Assembly (NCBI RefSeq): GCF_014203425.1
Contig: NZ_JACHJC010000001.1
Location: forward strand, 6,589,501-6,653,500
Source of the DNA: Micromonospora echinospora
Lineage (GTDB): Bacteria > Actinomycetota > Actinomycetes > Mycobacteriales > Micromonosporaceae
Direction of reading: 5' to 3'
Length of the DNA: 64,000 nt
Under the pieces are notes generated by a model. It had not been told where the DNA came from, searched no databases, and worked only from the letters and a program-made list of their open reading frames with translations. The translations under genes were made by a program, and so were the position numbers. This document shows, piece by piece, positions 50,193-59,370 of this stretch (position 1 is the first letter of the stretch; each line of letters opens with the position of its first letter).

Positions 50193-53100
50193 TCACGGAT
50201 TCGTGCGCTGCGGGAGACCTCCCGGGATTTCCGGCACGGCGGCCACCAGATCGGCCAGCCCTTCCGCGTCGAGCAGGTCGGCTGGGCGGACGGTGGCGGA
50301 GTCCCGGACGTAGTGGAACGCGGCGCCGACCCGCTCCACCGGCACCCCGGCCAGTTCCGCCCAGGCCAGCCGGTAGACCGCCAACTGCACCGCCGCCGCG
50401 TCGGCCTCCCGGCCGGTGGGCTGCCGCCCGGTCTTCCAGTCGACCACGTCGTACCGCCCGCCGGGGCGGGCGAACACGGCGTCCATCCGGCCCCTGATCA
50501 CCACCCCGGCGACGACGGTGGCGAACGGCACCTCCACCTCCACCGGCACCCGGTCGGCCCACTCGCTGGCCAGGAAGCGCTCCTGCAACTCGGCCAGCGC
50601 CTCGTCCGGGGCCGCGTCCTCGTCCGCCGCGCCGGGCAGCTCATCCACGTCGAGCAGCCGGTCGGCGCCGAAGCGTTGCTCCAGCCAGGCGTGGAACGCG
50701 GTGCCGCGCCGGGCGTACGGTGTCGGTTCGGTGGGCATCGGGCGGCGCAGCGTCCGGGCCAGCGCCTCCGGGTCGCGGCGCAACGCCACGAGCTGGGTCA
50801 CCGAGAGCTGGCCGGGCAGCTCCACCTCGACAGCCTCGGCCTGCCGGGCCAGCTCCGCCCGCTCGGCGAGCAGCAGCTCGGCCTCGCGCCGCCAGCGCGC
50901 CACCTCGGCGTCCTCCGCCGCGCCCGTGGTGGCGAGCAGCGCCGCCTCGCGCCGGGCCACCTCCGGGTCGGCGAGGTACCGGCGGACCAGCGCCGCCGCC
51001 TCGGTGAGCGCGGGACGGCGGGCCCCGAGCGGGTCGGCCGGCCACTCGGCCCGCAGCACAGTCTCGGTGGTCGGGTTCACCGCGTCACCGGCCGGCTCGG
51101 GCGTCCAGGCGTCGACCACGTGGCCGTCCGGGTCGGCCAGGCAGGCGTCGTGCACCTCGCGCAGGAAGACCGACGGGCCCCGGAACCGCTTGGTCCCCTC
51201 CCCCCACCAGTAGCCCGAGCAGAGCAGCAGGCGGCGAGGTCGGGTCACCGCCACGTACGCCAGCCGGCGCTCCTCCCGCTCGTCGTGCGCCCGCCAGGCA
51301 TCGGTGAACTCGGTCAGCGCCCGGGCCACCCCGCGCTGGTCCTCGGCCTCCGGCAGGGCCAGCTCGGGCAGCCCGTCCGCGTCGCCGCGCAACGGGAACG
51401 GCAGCACGCCGAGCCCGCCCAGCCAGTGGTCGGAGTTGCGGACCGGCCCCGGCCAGACGCCCCGGGTCATCCCGGCGACCGCCACCACGTCCCACTCCAG
51501 GCCCTTCGCGGCGTGCGCGGTGAGCACCTGCACCGCGCCGGACACCACCTCGACCTCACCGGGCGCCAGCCCGCGCTCCTCGTCCTCGGCCGCGGCCAGG
51601 TAGGCGAGGAAACCGGCGAGCGTCGCGCCGGGCGTCTCACCGCTGAACCGGGCCGCGACGTCACCGAGCGCGTCCAGGTGCGCGCGGGCCAGCCCGGCGT
51701 CGCCCGCGCCGTCCCGGCCGGCCCGGACCGCCACCTCGACGTCGAGGCCGATGGTCCGCTCGATGTCCGCGATCAGTTCCGGCAGCGACTGGTCCAGGCG
51801 GTAGCGCAGCAGCGCCAGCTCCATCCCGTACGAGCGCAGCCGCGCAAAGCCCTCAGCCGAGTACGCCTGCGCCGGCCCCAGGTCGGCGAGCGCCTCCACG
51901 AGCGTCGCCTCGTCCAGCGCGTCCACGGTGATCTCCGGGCCCTCGTCCCCGGTCAGCTCCCGGCGGCCGCGGGCGATCGCGCGGGCCCGGCGGTGCAGGG
52001 TGACCAGGTCACGCGGGCCGATCCGCCAACGCGCGCCGGTGAGCAGCCGCAGCAGCGCCGCGCCGTCGGTCGGGTCGGCGAGCACGCGCAGCGTGCACAC
52101 CACGTCCCGTACCTCCGGGGTGTCCAGCAGCCCGCCCAGGCCGACCACGTCGACAGGCAGCCCGCGGGCACGCAACGCCGCCTCGATCGCCGGGATCTGG
52201 CTGCGCACCCGCACCAGCACCGCCGTGGTGGGGCGGCGGTCGGCCGGGATGTGCTCGGGCAGCGCGCCCGGCATCCCGGCCGCGCCCCGCCACGCCGCCA
52301 GCACGCTGTCCGCGATCCAGTCGGCCTCGTCGGCGTACGTCTCCAGCAGCGCGCAGTGCACGGTGCCGGCGGCCTGCCCGCCCGGAGTGCGATGCGGGAT
52401 CGGGTCGCGGACGCTGAGCGCGGCGTGCAGTTCCGGCACCCGGGCACCGGCCGCCCGCAGCGGCACCGACAGCGCGTTTGCGACGCCGAGGATCTCCGGC
52501 CGGTTGCGCCAGCTCGTGGTCAGGCTGAGCACGTCGGCAGGCCTGCCGTCGGCGCGGGCGAACTCGGCGGGGAACCGGTCGAGCGTGCCGGCGCTGGCGC
52601 CGCGCCAGCCGTAGATGGACTGGCACGGGTCGCCGACCGCGGTGACCGGGTGGCCGCCGCCGAAGAGCGCGTTGAGCAGCACCACCTGGGCGTGGCTGGT
52701 GTCCTGGTACTCGTCGAGCAGCACCACCCGGAACCGGTCCCGCTCGATCACGCCGACGCCGGGGTGGTCGCGGGCCACCCGGGCGGCGCGGGCCAGCTGG
52801 TCGGCGAAGTCCATCGCCTCGAAGTCGTCCTTGCGCCGGGCGTACGCGCGCACCAGCGGCAGCAGCTTCAGCCGGGTCCGCTGGAGCTGGAGCGCCTTGC
52901 GCACGTCGGCGTAGACCCGGCCCGGCCGGGACTGCACCTCGGCGAAGAAACGGCCGGTCCAGGCGGCCAGCGCGTCCGGGTCGACCAGGTGCTCGTCCAG
53001 CTCACCGGCGAGCGCCAGCACGGCGTCGGTGATCGTGGACGGCATCCGGTCCACCTCGGACATGTCGCCGTCGTAGTTGCGTACCAGCAGGTCGACAAGC

Positions 53101-53597
53101 TGCCAGCGGGACGCCTCGGTGAGCAGCCGGGTGGTCGGCTCGTACCCGGCGCGCAACCCGTGCTCGGTGACGATCCGCCCCGCGTACGAGTGGTACGTGG
53201 ACACCGTCGGCTCGCCCGCCAGCGGGTCGTCGTGCGGGTCCCGCCCCTGCCGGCCGAGCCGCCGGATGAGCTGGTCGAGGCGGGTCCGGACCCGGTTGGC
53301 CAGCTCACCGGCCGCCTTGCGGGTGAAGGTCAGGCCGAGGATGTGCTCGGGGCGTACGTAGGAGTTGGCGACCAGCCACATCACCCGCGCCGCCATCGTC
53401 TCGGTCTTGCCCGAGCCGGCGCCCGCGACGACCAGCAGCGGCTCCACCGGCGCGGCGATGATCGCGGCCTGCTCCCGGGTGGGCGCGGGCAGCCGCAGCA
53501 GCCGGGCCAGCTCGACAGGCGTGTAGCGGGGCCCGGCGTCGGCGGTACGCGGCGCGGGCGTGGCGGAGGCGCCGAACAGCGCCGGTTGAACAGTCAT
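50193..53597 (-). CDS. adnB: Helicase-nuclease subunit AdnB
   Basis: 1134 residues. UvrD-like motor with Walker A AGAGSGKT (58-65), LLDEYQDTSHAQ, GDPCQSIYGWRGA, TSWRNRPEILG, LTAHAAKGLEWDVV and YVAVTRPRRLL. The C-terminal RecB-like nuclease is GRMDAVFARPG, VVDWKTG and QLAVYRLAW. AdnAB resects double-strand breaks for recombination in actinobacteria; AdnB is the leading motor. ATG at 53597 lies 55 bases after adnA, an operon syntenic with Rv3201c-Rv3202c. Confidence 0.95.
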   Translation of the reverse strand: MTVQPALFGASATPAPRTADAGPRYTPVELARLLRLPAPTREQAAIIAAPVEPLLVVAGAGSGKTETMAARVMWLVANSYVRPEHILGLTFTRKAAGELANRVRTRLDQLIRRLGRQGRDPHDDPLAGEPTVSTYHSYAGRIVTEHGLRAGYEPTTRLLTEASRWQLVDLLVRNYDGDMSEVDRMPSTITDAVLALAGELDEHLVDPDALAAWTGRFFAEVQSRPGRVYADVRKALQLQRTRLKLLPLVRAYARRKDDFEAMDFADQLARAARVARDHPGVGVIERDRFRVVLLDEYQDTSHAQVVLLNALFGGGHPVTAVGDPCQSIYGWRGASAGTLDRFPAEFARADGRPADVLSLTTSWRNRPEILGVANALSVPLRAAGARVPELHAALSVRDPIPHRTPGGQAAGTVHCALLETYADEADWIADSVLAAWRGAAGMPGALPEHIPADRRPTTAVLVRVRSQIPAIEAALRARGLPVDVVGLGGLLDTPEVRDVVCTLRVLADPTDGAALLRLLTGARWRIGPRDLVTLHRRARAIARGRRELTGDEGPEITVDALDEATLVEALADLGPAQAYSAEGFARLRSYGMELALLRYRLDQSLPELIADIERTIGLDVEVAVRAGRDGAGDAGLARAHLDALGDVAARFSGETPGATLAGFLAYLAAAEDEERGLAPGEVEVVSGAVQVLTAHAAKGLEWDVVAVAGMTRGVWPGPVRNSDHWLGGLGVLPFPLRGDADGLPELALPEAEDQRGVARALTEFTDAWRAHDEREERRLAYVAVTRPRRLLLCSGYWWGEGTKRFRGPSVFLREVHDACLADPDGHVVDAWTPEPAGDAVNPTTETVLRAEWPADPLGARRPALTEAAALVRRYLADPEVARREAALLATTGAAEDAEVARWRREAELLLAERAELARQAEAVEVELPGQLSVTQLVALRRDPEALARTLRRPMPTEPTPYARRGTAFHAWLEQRFGADRLLDVDELPGAADEDAAPDEALAELQERFLASEWADRVPVEVEVPFATVVAGVVIRGRMDAVFARPGGRYDVVDWKTGRQPTGREADAAAVQLAVYRLAWAELAGVPVERVGAAFHYVRDSATVRPADLLDAEGLADLVAAVPEIPGGLPQRTNP

Positions 53598-53652
53598 GGT
53601 CCGGTCCTTGTTCGCGACTGCGCGGCTCGCAGAACCGGCTCACTCCTCGCGC

Positions 53653-56600
53653 TCACGGCTGACCCTCCGGGGGTGGCTCGACCACCTGGCGGCCCTGACC
53701 GGAGACCGGGCAGCTGGTGCGGACCGGGCAGACCCGGCACTTGGAGTTGGCCACGGCGGCGAACGTCGAGGCGGCCATCGTCTCGGCGGTACGGCGAACC
53801 AGCGCGGTGGCCCACCCGGCCTCCGGCCCCTCCCCGGCCGCTGCCTGGGTCTGCTCCTTCGCGTCCCGCGCTCCGGTGCCGAGCTGCACAAGCGCGGCCC
53901 CGCCCGGCTCCTCGCCGAACTCGGCGAACCCGCCCGCCTCCACCGCCGCCTGGTACGCGCCGAGCTGCGGATGCTCGGCCACCTCCCGCTCGGTGACCGC
54001 CGTCGACTTGCCGGTCTTCAGGTCGATCACCACGAGCCGCCCCTCGGCGTCGACCTCCAGCCGGTCGACCCGGCCGGTCAGCTGGATCGGGCGGGCCGGG
54101 TCGTCGAGGCGGACCGCGAACTCGTGCTCGATCGCGAGCAGCCGGCGCGGGTTGCCGGCCAGCCAGCGCAGCAGCTTGTCCACCATCGCCTCGGCGCGCT
54201 GCCGCTCCGGGCCGGCCATCCACCGGGCGGCCAGCTCGATCGCGTCGAACCGGGCGGCCACGTACTCCAGCAGCGCCTCCCGGTCGACGCTGGCGTCCTC
54301 GGCCAGCATCGCGGCGGCGTGCACCAGGTTGCCGACGCCCTGCGCGGCGCTTGCCGGCGGGCTACCGCCGTGCCGTTCCAGCAGCCAGCGCAGGCTGCAC
54401 CGCAGCGCGCTCTCCATCGCCGACGGCGTGACCCGCACCGGCTCGCCCTCGTCGACCAGCGGCCGGTCGTCGGAGAGGCCACGCAGCCCCCACCAGTCGT
54501 CCGGGTGCGCGCCGGGCACCCCGGCGGCGGCCAGCCGCGCCAGCTCACCCGCCGCCGCGTGCCGCCGGGTGACCGGCGCCGCCGGGTCGGTGACCGCGGT
54601 ACGCAACTCCGCCACCAGCGCGGACAGGGTGAGCCCGCGCGGCGGCAGGGTGACCGGGAGGGCGGTCGGCGGCCCGTCCTGCGGATGCTCGTCCCCGTGC
54701 GGCACCGGCCCGTCCGCGGCTTGCCCTCGGGTGGCCGGGCCGGCCGGGCCGGTCGGGTTCGGGCCGGTTCCGCCGGTGGCGGGCGGGTCGGCGGCGGCGA
54801 GTTCGTGCAGGAAGCGGCTCGGCTGCTCCTCGTGGTCGTCCCCGCCGACCGCCGCGGACGCGACAGCGGTGACCAGCAGCCGCCGCCGCGCCCGGCTGAT
54901 CGCCACGTGGAACAGCCGCCGTTCCTCGTCCAGCAGCGCGGACGTCTGCCCGACCAGGCTGGCGCGCAGACCGGCGCCGTCGGCCCGGCCGGCCAGCACG
55001 TCGACCAGGCGCTCCGAGCCGAGCAGGCTGCCGCGCAGGCGCAGGTCCGGCCAGACGCCCTCCTGCACCCCGGCCACCGCGACCAGGTCCCATTCCAGGC
55101 CCTTCGCGGCGTGCGCGGTGAGCAGGCGTACCGCGTCGCCCCGGTCGGCGGCGGCGGCGAGCGTGTCGGCGGGCAGCTCCTGCCCGAGGACGTGGTCGAG
55201 GAACACCTCGGTACGCGCGCCGGGCAACCGGTCGGTGAACCGGGCCGCCGCGTCGAAGAGCACGAGTACGGCGTCCAGGTCACGGTCGGCGGCCTCGGCC
55301 CGCCACCGCTGGGCGGTCTCGTGCTCGCCGGTGGCCGCCCGCCCTCGGGTGATCGCCCCGGCCCAACGCTCGGCCAGCCCGCTCTCCCGCCACACCGCCC
55401 AGAGCACGTCCTCGACTGTCGCGCCCGGGGCGGCGGCGGCCTGCCGGGCGGTCTCCAGCAGGTGCGCCACGGCCTGCGCGGGGGCCGCCCAACGGCGCTC
55501 GATGGTGGACAGCTCGGCCGGATCGCGCAGCGCCTCCACCAGCAAGTCGCCGGAGGGACGGCGGTCGCCGCCGGCCAGCGCCAGCGCCCGCAGGCCCTGA
55601 CGCAGCCGCCGCTCGGCCAGCGGGTCGGCCCCGCCCAGCGGCGAGTGCAGCAGCGCTACCGCCGCCTCCTCGTCCAGCCGGTCCGGTTCGAGCGCGCAGC
55701 GCAGCAGGAGCAGCAGCGGGGCCACCGCCGGCTGGAGGTGCAGCGGAAGGTCCTCGCCGTGCACGACGGTCGGCACGCCGGCCGTGTGCAGCGCGCGCCG
55801 CAGCGAGGGCAGTTGCCGGCCGGTGGAGCGGACCAGCACCGCCATCCGGGACCACGGCATGCCGTCGAGCAGGTGCGCCTCGCGCAGCGCGTGCGCCAGC
55901 CACGCCGACTCGCTCGTGGCCGAGCGGAACGTCCGCACCTCCACGGCGCCGGCCGGCGCGCCGGGAAGCGGGCGCAGCCGCCGGTGCGCCGCCGGGCCGC
56001 GCAGCCGACGGGCCAGCCGGGCGGTGGCCGCCAGCAGCTCCGGCCCGGCCCGGTACGAGGTGGTCAGCGTGATCTGGGCCGCGGGCGCGCCGGAGGCGGT
56101 CCGGAAGCGGTGCGGGAACGTGGCGACCCCGGCCGGATCGGCGCCCCGGAAGGCGTACGTGGACGAGTCCGGATCGGCGAACGCCACCAGGGACCGGCCG
56201 CCCCCGGCCACCACGGCGAGCAGGTCGAGCTGCGCCGGGTCGGTGTCGGCCAGCTCGTCGACGTAGACGTGGGTCAGGCGGCGGCGCTCGGCGGCGAGCA
56301 GCTCGGGATCGTCGAGCAGCATGCCGGTGGCGGCACGCACCAGCTCCGCCGGGTCGTACGCCACCGAACCCCTGTTGCTCACGTCACGCAGCGCGAGCAC
56401 GGCGACGTACTCGCGGAGGAAGCGGGCGGCGGCCGGCCAGTCGGCGCGGCCCAGCTTCTCGCCCAGCCGGGCCAGCTCCACCGGCCCGACACCGCGCTCC
56501 GCGGCCCGCATCAGCAGGTCGCGGAGCTGCTGGGCAAAAGCCCGGGTACGCAGCGCGGGGCGCAGGTCCTCCGGCCAGCCGACCGGGTCGTCGCCGGGCT

Positions 56601-57303
56601 CCTCCCCCACCACGTCGAGCAGCTCACGGATGATCAGATCCTGCTCCGGGCCGGTGAGCAGCCGGGGCGAGGGCTCGCCCCGTTCGGCCGCGGCGCGGCG
56701 GAGCAACCCGAAGGCGTACGCCGGGAACGTGCGCACCAGCGGCTCGCGGATCACCCGGTGTCCGTCCCCGGCGATACGCGCCTCGATCCGGTGGCGCAGC
56801 TCGGTGGCGCCCCGCCGGCCGAAGGTGAGCACCAGGATGCGCTCCGGGTCGACGCCCTCGGCCACCCGTGCGGCGACCGCCTCGACGAGCGTGGACGTCT
56901 TGCCGGTGCCGGGACCACCCACGACGAGCATCGGCCCGTCGGTGTGCGCGACCACCTCGGCCTGCACCGGATCGACCCGGCGCGAAATGTTCGTGCCTTC
57001 CCCGGCCCCGATCCGCGGCGTGCCGCTCCCGCTCGACGGCGGGGATGCTGCGACCCCGGTCTGCGGCGTGCCGCTCCCGGGCGACGGGGGCGATGCTCCG
57101 GTCTCGTTCTGCGGCGAGGCGCTTCCGGGCGGCGTGGCGGTCTGCGGGTGCGCGGCATCGCCCGCCGACCCCCCGGATCGCGGCTCCGCATCGGCCGGCC
57201 CACCGGGCCGACCCACCCCCTGCCCCGCCCCGGCGTCGTGGGTGACCCCCGCCCCCGCGCCGCCGGGCCGGCGCACCAACCGGTACGCCTGCATCACCGA
57301 CAT
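53653..57303 (-). CDS. adnA: Helicase-nuclease subunit AdnA
   Basis: 1216 residues. Begins MSVMQAYRLVRRPGG. The motor has Walker A GGPGTGKTS, VDELADTDPAQLDLL (DExx region altered to DELA), LTTSYRAGPEL and LLTAHAAKGLEWDLV. The C-terminal nuclease contains RLVVIDLKTGKSTAV and QLGAYQAAVE, with CRVC and C at PVRTSC, suggesting an iron-sulfur nuclease as in AddB-type enzymes. Between the first residues and VDPVQAEVV there is a Pro/Ser/Gly-rich insertion of about 100 residues with internal repeats. ATG 57294 is an alternative start. Confidence 0.93.
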   Translation of the reverse strand: MSVMQAYRLVRRPGGAGAGVTHDAGAGQGVGRPGGPADAEPRSGGSAGDAAHPQTATPPGSASPQNETGASPPSPGSGTPQTGVAASPPSSGSGTPRIGAGEGTNISRRVDPVQAEVVAHTDGPMLVVGGPGTGKTSTLVEAVAARVAEGVDPERILVLTFGRRGATELRHRIEARIAGDGHRVIREPLVRTFPAYAFGLLRRAAAERGEPSPRLLTGPEQDLIIRELLDVVGEEPGDDPVGWPEDLRPALRTRAFAQQLRDLLMRAAERGVGPVELARLGEKLGRADWPAAARFLREYVAVLALRDVSNRGSVAYDPAELVRAATGMLLDDPELLAAERRRLTHVYVDELADTDPAQLDLLAVVAGGGRSLVAFADPDSSTYAFRGADPAGVATFPHRFRTASGAPAAQITLTTSYRAGPELLAATARLARRLRGPAAHRRLRPLPGAPAGAVEVRTFRSATSESAWLAHALREAHLLDGMPWSRMAVLVRSTGRQLPSLRRALHTAGVPTVVHGEDLPLHLQPAVAPLLLLLRCALEPDRLDEEAAVALLHSPLGGADPLAERRLRQGLRALALAGGDRRPSGDLLVEALRDPAELSTIERRWAAPAQAVAHLLETARQAAAAPGATVEDVLWAVWRESGLAERWAGAITRGRAATGEHETAQRWRAEAADRDLDAVLVLFDAAARFTDRLPGARTEVFLDHVLGQELPADTLAAAADRGDAVRLLTAHAAKGLEWDLVAVAGVQEGVWPDLRLRGSLLGSERLVDVLAGRADGAGLRASLVGQTSALLDEERRLFHVAISRARRRLLVTAVASAAVGGDDHEEQPSRFLHELAAADPPATGGTGPNPTGPAGPATRGQAADGPVPHGDEHPQDGPPTALPVTLPPRGLTLSALVAELRTAVTDPAAPVTRRHAAAGELARLAAAGVPGAHPDDWWGLRGLSDDRPLVDEGEPVRVTPSAMESALRCSLRWLLERHGGSPPASAAQGVGNLVHAAAMLAEDASVDREALLEYVAARFDAIELAARWMAGPERQRAEAMVDKLLRWLAGNPRRLLAIEHEFAVRLDDPARPIQLTGRVDRLEVDAEGRLVVIDLKTGKSTAVTEREVAEHPQLGAYQAAVEAGGFAEFGEEPGGAALVQLGTGARDAKEQTQAAAGEGPEAGWATALVRRTAETMAASTFAAVANSKCRVCPVRTSCPVSGQGRQVVEPPPEGQP
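57012..57141. repeat. Degenerate in-frame tandem repeat inside adnA
   Basis: About two and a half copies of a roughly 48-base unit starting CGGCGTGCCGCTCCC, coding for repeated SPPSxGSGTP-like segments near the AdnA N-terminus. It lies outside the helicase core. Confidence 0.6.
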
Positions 57304-57423
57304 CCCACCACGCCGGTACGACACCCGGAAACCGCCTGCCGTCCCGCCCGCCACCAGCTCACCTGTCCGCAGCGTGCACCACTGCCGGGCTCCGCCCCAC
57401 GCCGGGCTCCCCGGGCGTCCACG

Positions 57424-57546
57424 CCACCTCGGCGAAGTGGCCGCAACCCACCCCTAGATCAACACCACCACGGGGAAGTGGCCACATCACACCCACCTGG
57501 ACACCACCACCTCCCCGAGATGGTGACGATCAAGCACCCGAGGTGG
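57424..57546. repeat. Nested intergenic inverted repeat D
   Basis: Outer arms CCACCTCGG (57424-57432) and CCGAGGTGG (57538-57546); inner arms of 19 bases around CGGGGAAGTGG and CCACCTCCCCG (about 57464-57482 and 57506-57524) matching at 16 positions; plus two direct copies of GAAGTGGCC(A/G)CA (57434 and 57474). It occupies the gap between the adnA start and the LOG gene and resembles repeat C at 40648. No gene lies in 57304-57578. Confidence 0.6.
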
Positions 57547-57578
57547 CGGTGATCAGGCGCGGGCCGACCGGGTGCGCG

Positions 57579-58124
57579 TCAGGTCAGGCGGGCGTCGATC
57601 AGGTCCAGCGCGGCGGGCACGCTGTCGGCGACCATCAGCAGGTCCAGCGCGGCCGGCTTGAGGAAACGCTGCTCGCCGAGCCCACGGATCCAGTCGAGCA
57701 GCGGCCGGTAGAAGCCGTCGACGTCCACGATCACCATCGGTTTGGCGTGCAGGGCCAGGGTGGCGGTGGTCCACACCTCGAACAGTTCGTCAAGCGTGCC
57801 CAGGCCGCCGGGCAGTGCCACGAACGCGTCGGACTTCTCGTCCATCAGCGTCTTGCGGTCGGCCAGGCTGTCGGTGACGAGCAGTTCGTCGGAGGCCAGG
57901 TCGGCGACCTCCAGGTCGACCAGGGACTGCGGGATGACGCCGATCGTGCGGCCGCCGGCCGCCCGCGCGCCCTCCACCACGGCGCCCATCATCCCGACGC
58001 AGCCGCCGCCGCTGACCAGCGTGTGACCGCGCCGGGCCAGTTCCTCGCCGGTCTCGGTGGCCAACGTGAGCCAGCGGGTGTCGAGGGTGCGGGAGGACGC
58101 GCAGAAGACACAGACGTTCGCCAC
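57579..58124 (-). CDS. LOG-family protein (TIGR00730), copy 1
   Basis: 181 residues. Lysine-decarboxylase-like Rossmann fold of LOG proteins: VCVFCASSRTLD, SGGGCVGMMGAVVEGA and LPGGLGTLDELFEVWT, the PGGxGTxxE catalytic signature. LOG enzymes are phosphoribohydrolases that release bases from nucleoside 5'-monophosphates, including cytokinin precursors. GTG at 58124 comes two bases after the stop of the second LOG gene, so the pair is one operon. Confidence 0.92.
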   Translation of the reverse strand: MANVCVFCASSRTLDTRWLTLATETGEELARRGHTLVSGGGCVGMMGAVVEGARAAGGRTIGVIPQSLVDLEVADLASDELLVTDSLADRKTLMDEKSDAFVALPGGLGTLDELFEVWTTATLALHAKPMVIVDVDGFYRPLLDWIRGLGEQRFLKPAALDLLMVADSVPAALDLIDARLT

Positions 58125-58126
58125 GC

Positions 58127-59008
58127 TCAGCTCCGTCCGGCCGGGCCCTCGGGGGCGGCCTCGGCGGCGGCGCGCTGGTCGGCGGCGGCCCGGGCGACCG
58201 CCTCCTCGCGGACCGCCTCCTGTTCGGCGGAGAGCACTGCCTCGGCCTCCACGATGTGCCGGACCGCCTCGTTGACGTCGTCGGTCAGCCGGATCAGGTC
58301 GAGGTCGGCCGGGCCGATCTTGCCCTCGGCGGCCATCGTCGCGCGGAGCCAGTCGAGCAGTCCGCGCCAGTAGTCGGTGCCCATCAGCACGACCGGGAAC
58401 CGGGTCACCTTGCCGGTCTGCACCAGGGTGAGTGCCTCGAACAGCTCGTCCAGGGTGCCGAAGCCACCGGGCAGCACCACGAACGCCTGGGCGTACTTGA
58501 CGAACATGGTCTTGCGGACGAAGAAGTAGCGGAAGTCGATGGCCAGGTCGACCCAGTCGTTGAGGCCCTGCTCGAACGGCAGCTCGATACCGAGCCCGAC
58601 GGAGAGACCGCCGGCCTCGCCGGCGCCGCGGTTGGCCGCCTCCATCACGCCGGGGCCGCCGCCGGTGATCACCGCGTAGCCGGCCCGGGCCAGTGCCGCG
58701 CCCAGTTCCTCGGCCAGCCGGCACTCCGGGCTGTCCGGCTTGCTGCGGGCGGAACCGAAGACGCTCACCGCCGGGGGCAGGTCGGCGAGGGTGTCGAAGC
58801 CCTCGACGAACTCGGACAGGATCCGCAGGGCCCGCCAGGCGTCCTTGGTCTTCCAGTCACTGCGTCCCCGGGAGTCGAGCAGTCGCTGATCGGCAGTACT
58901 CGTCGTAATCGCCCGGTTTCGCAGCGTCACCGCACCGCGGTGCCGTTCCCCCCGGTGCCGATCCTCCCGCTGCCCCTGCCCGGCCGACTTCCCGCTGCTC
59001 TCGCCCAT
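58127..59008 (-). CDS. LOG-family protein (TIGR00730), copy 2
   Basis: 293 residues. The same fold as its neighbour with VSVFGSARSKPDSPE, ITGGGPGVMEAANRGA and LPGGFGTLDELFEALT, but with a charged N-terminal extension of about 75 residues and an Ala/Glu-rich C-terminal tail. It is the longer actinobacterial LOG type. ATG at 59008 follows TACGGT (plus 59015-59020) by 6 bases, a leaderless start for the two-gene unit. In Mycobacterium a LOG-like gene also stands beside dapE (recollection). Confidence 0.92.
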   Translation of the reverse strand: MGESSGKSAGQGQREDRHRGERHRGAVTLRNRAITTSTADQRLLDSRGRSDWKTKDAWRALRILSEFVEGFDTLADLPPAVSVFGSARSKPDSPECRLAEELGAALARAGYAVITGGGPGVMEAANRGAGEAGGLSVGLGIELPFEQGLNDWVDLAIDFRYFFVRKTMFVKYAQAFVVLPGGFGTLDELFEALTLVQTGKVTRFPVVLMGTDYWRGLLDWLRATMAAEGKIGPADLDLIRLTDDVNEAVRHIVEAEAVLSAEQEAVREEAVARAAADQRAAAEAAPEGPAGRS

Positions 59009-59162
59009 GTGGTCACCGTAATGGAGCGGATCCGGCGCGACGCGCTGGCCCGGGAGCCCGAGAAAATCTGGGATACGGGCAACTAAATCGCTGGCTCGCA
59101 CGTCTTACTATTCACATACCCGGTATACCCCGGGCGACGCGCCTTCGGGGGAGGAGCCAGCG

Positions 59163-59324
59163 TTGATCAGTAACAGCGAGATGATCCGGATCCGCCGTCA
59201 GATGCAGCGGCGGATCCGCGACGTGGTGGCCGAGCGCCGCCGCGCCCGGATGATGGAGACCCACCGCACCGACCTCACCGGCGAGACCGGCGAGGCGGAT
59301 GCGCCCCTGACGACGAGCGTCTGA
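59163..59324 (+). CDS. Small basic hypothetical protein
   Basis: 53 residues starting at TTG: MISNSEMIRIRRQMQRRIRD, then VVAERRRARMMETHRTDLTGETGEADAPLTTSV. An Arg-rich helix with an acidic tail; no family recognised. GGGGGAGGAG ends six bases before the TTG, a strong ribosome site that supports translation; ATG at 59181 is an alternative. TATACC (59125-59130) could be its -10. The stop abuts a shared terminator. Confidence 0.55.
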   Translation: MISNSEMIRIRRQMQRRIRDVVAERRRARMMETHRTDLTGETGEADAPLTTSV

Positions 59325-59325
59325 C

Positions 59326-59362
59326 GATCCGGGGCCCGCCAGGCGGGTGCGGGCCCCGGATC
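59326..59362. terminator. Bidirectional terminator, small gene and dapE
   Basis: Perfect 14-base inverted repeat GATCCGGGGCCCGC with complement, 9-base loop, between the convergent small ORF and dapE. Confidence 0.7.
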
Positions 59363-59370
59363 GCGGCGCG

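Noticed and set aside
49989..53996. Plus-strand 1789-codon frame covering much of 48627-53996
   Set aside because: It is antisense to the DEAD-box helicase, cold-shock and adnB genes, whose motifs are unambiguous.
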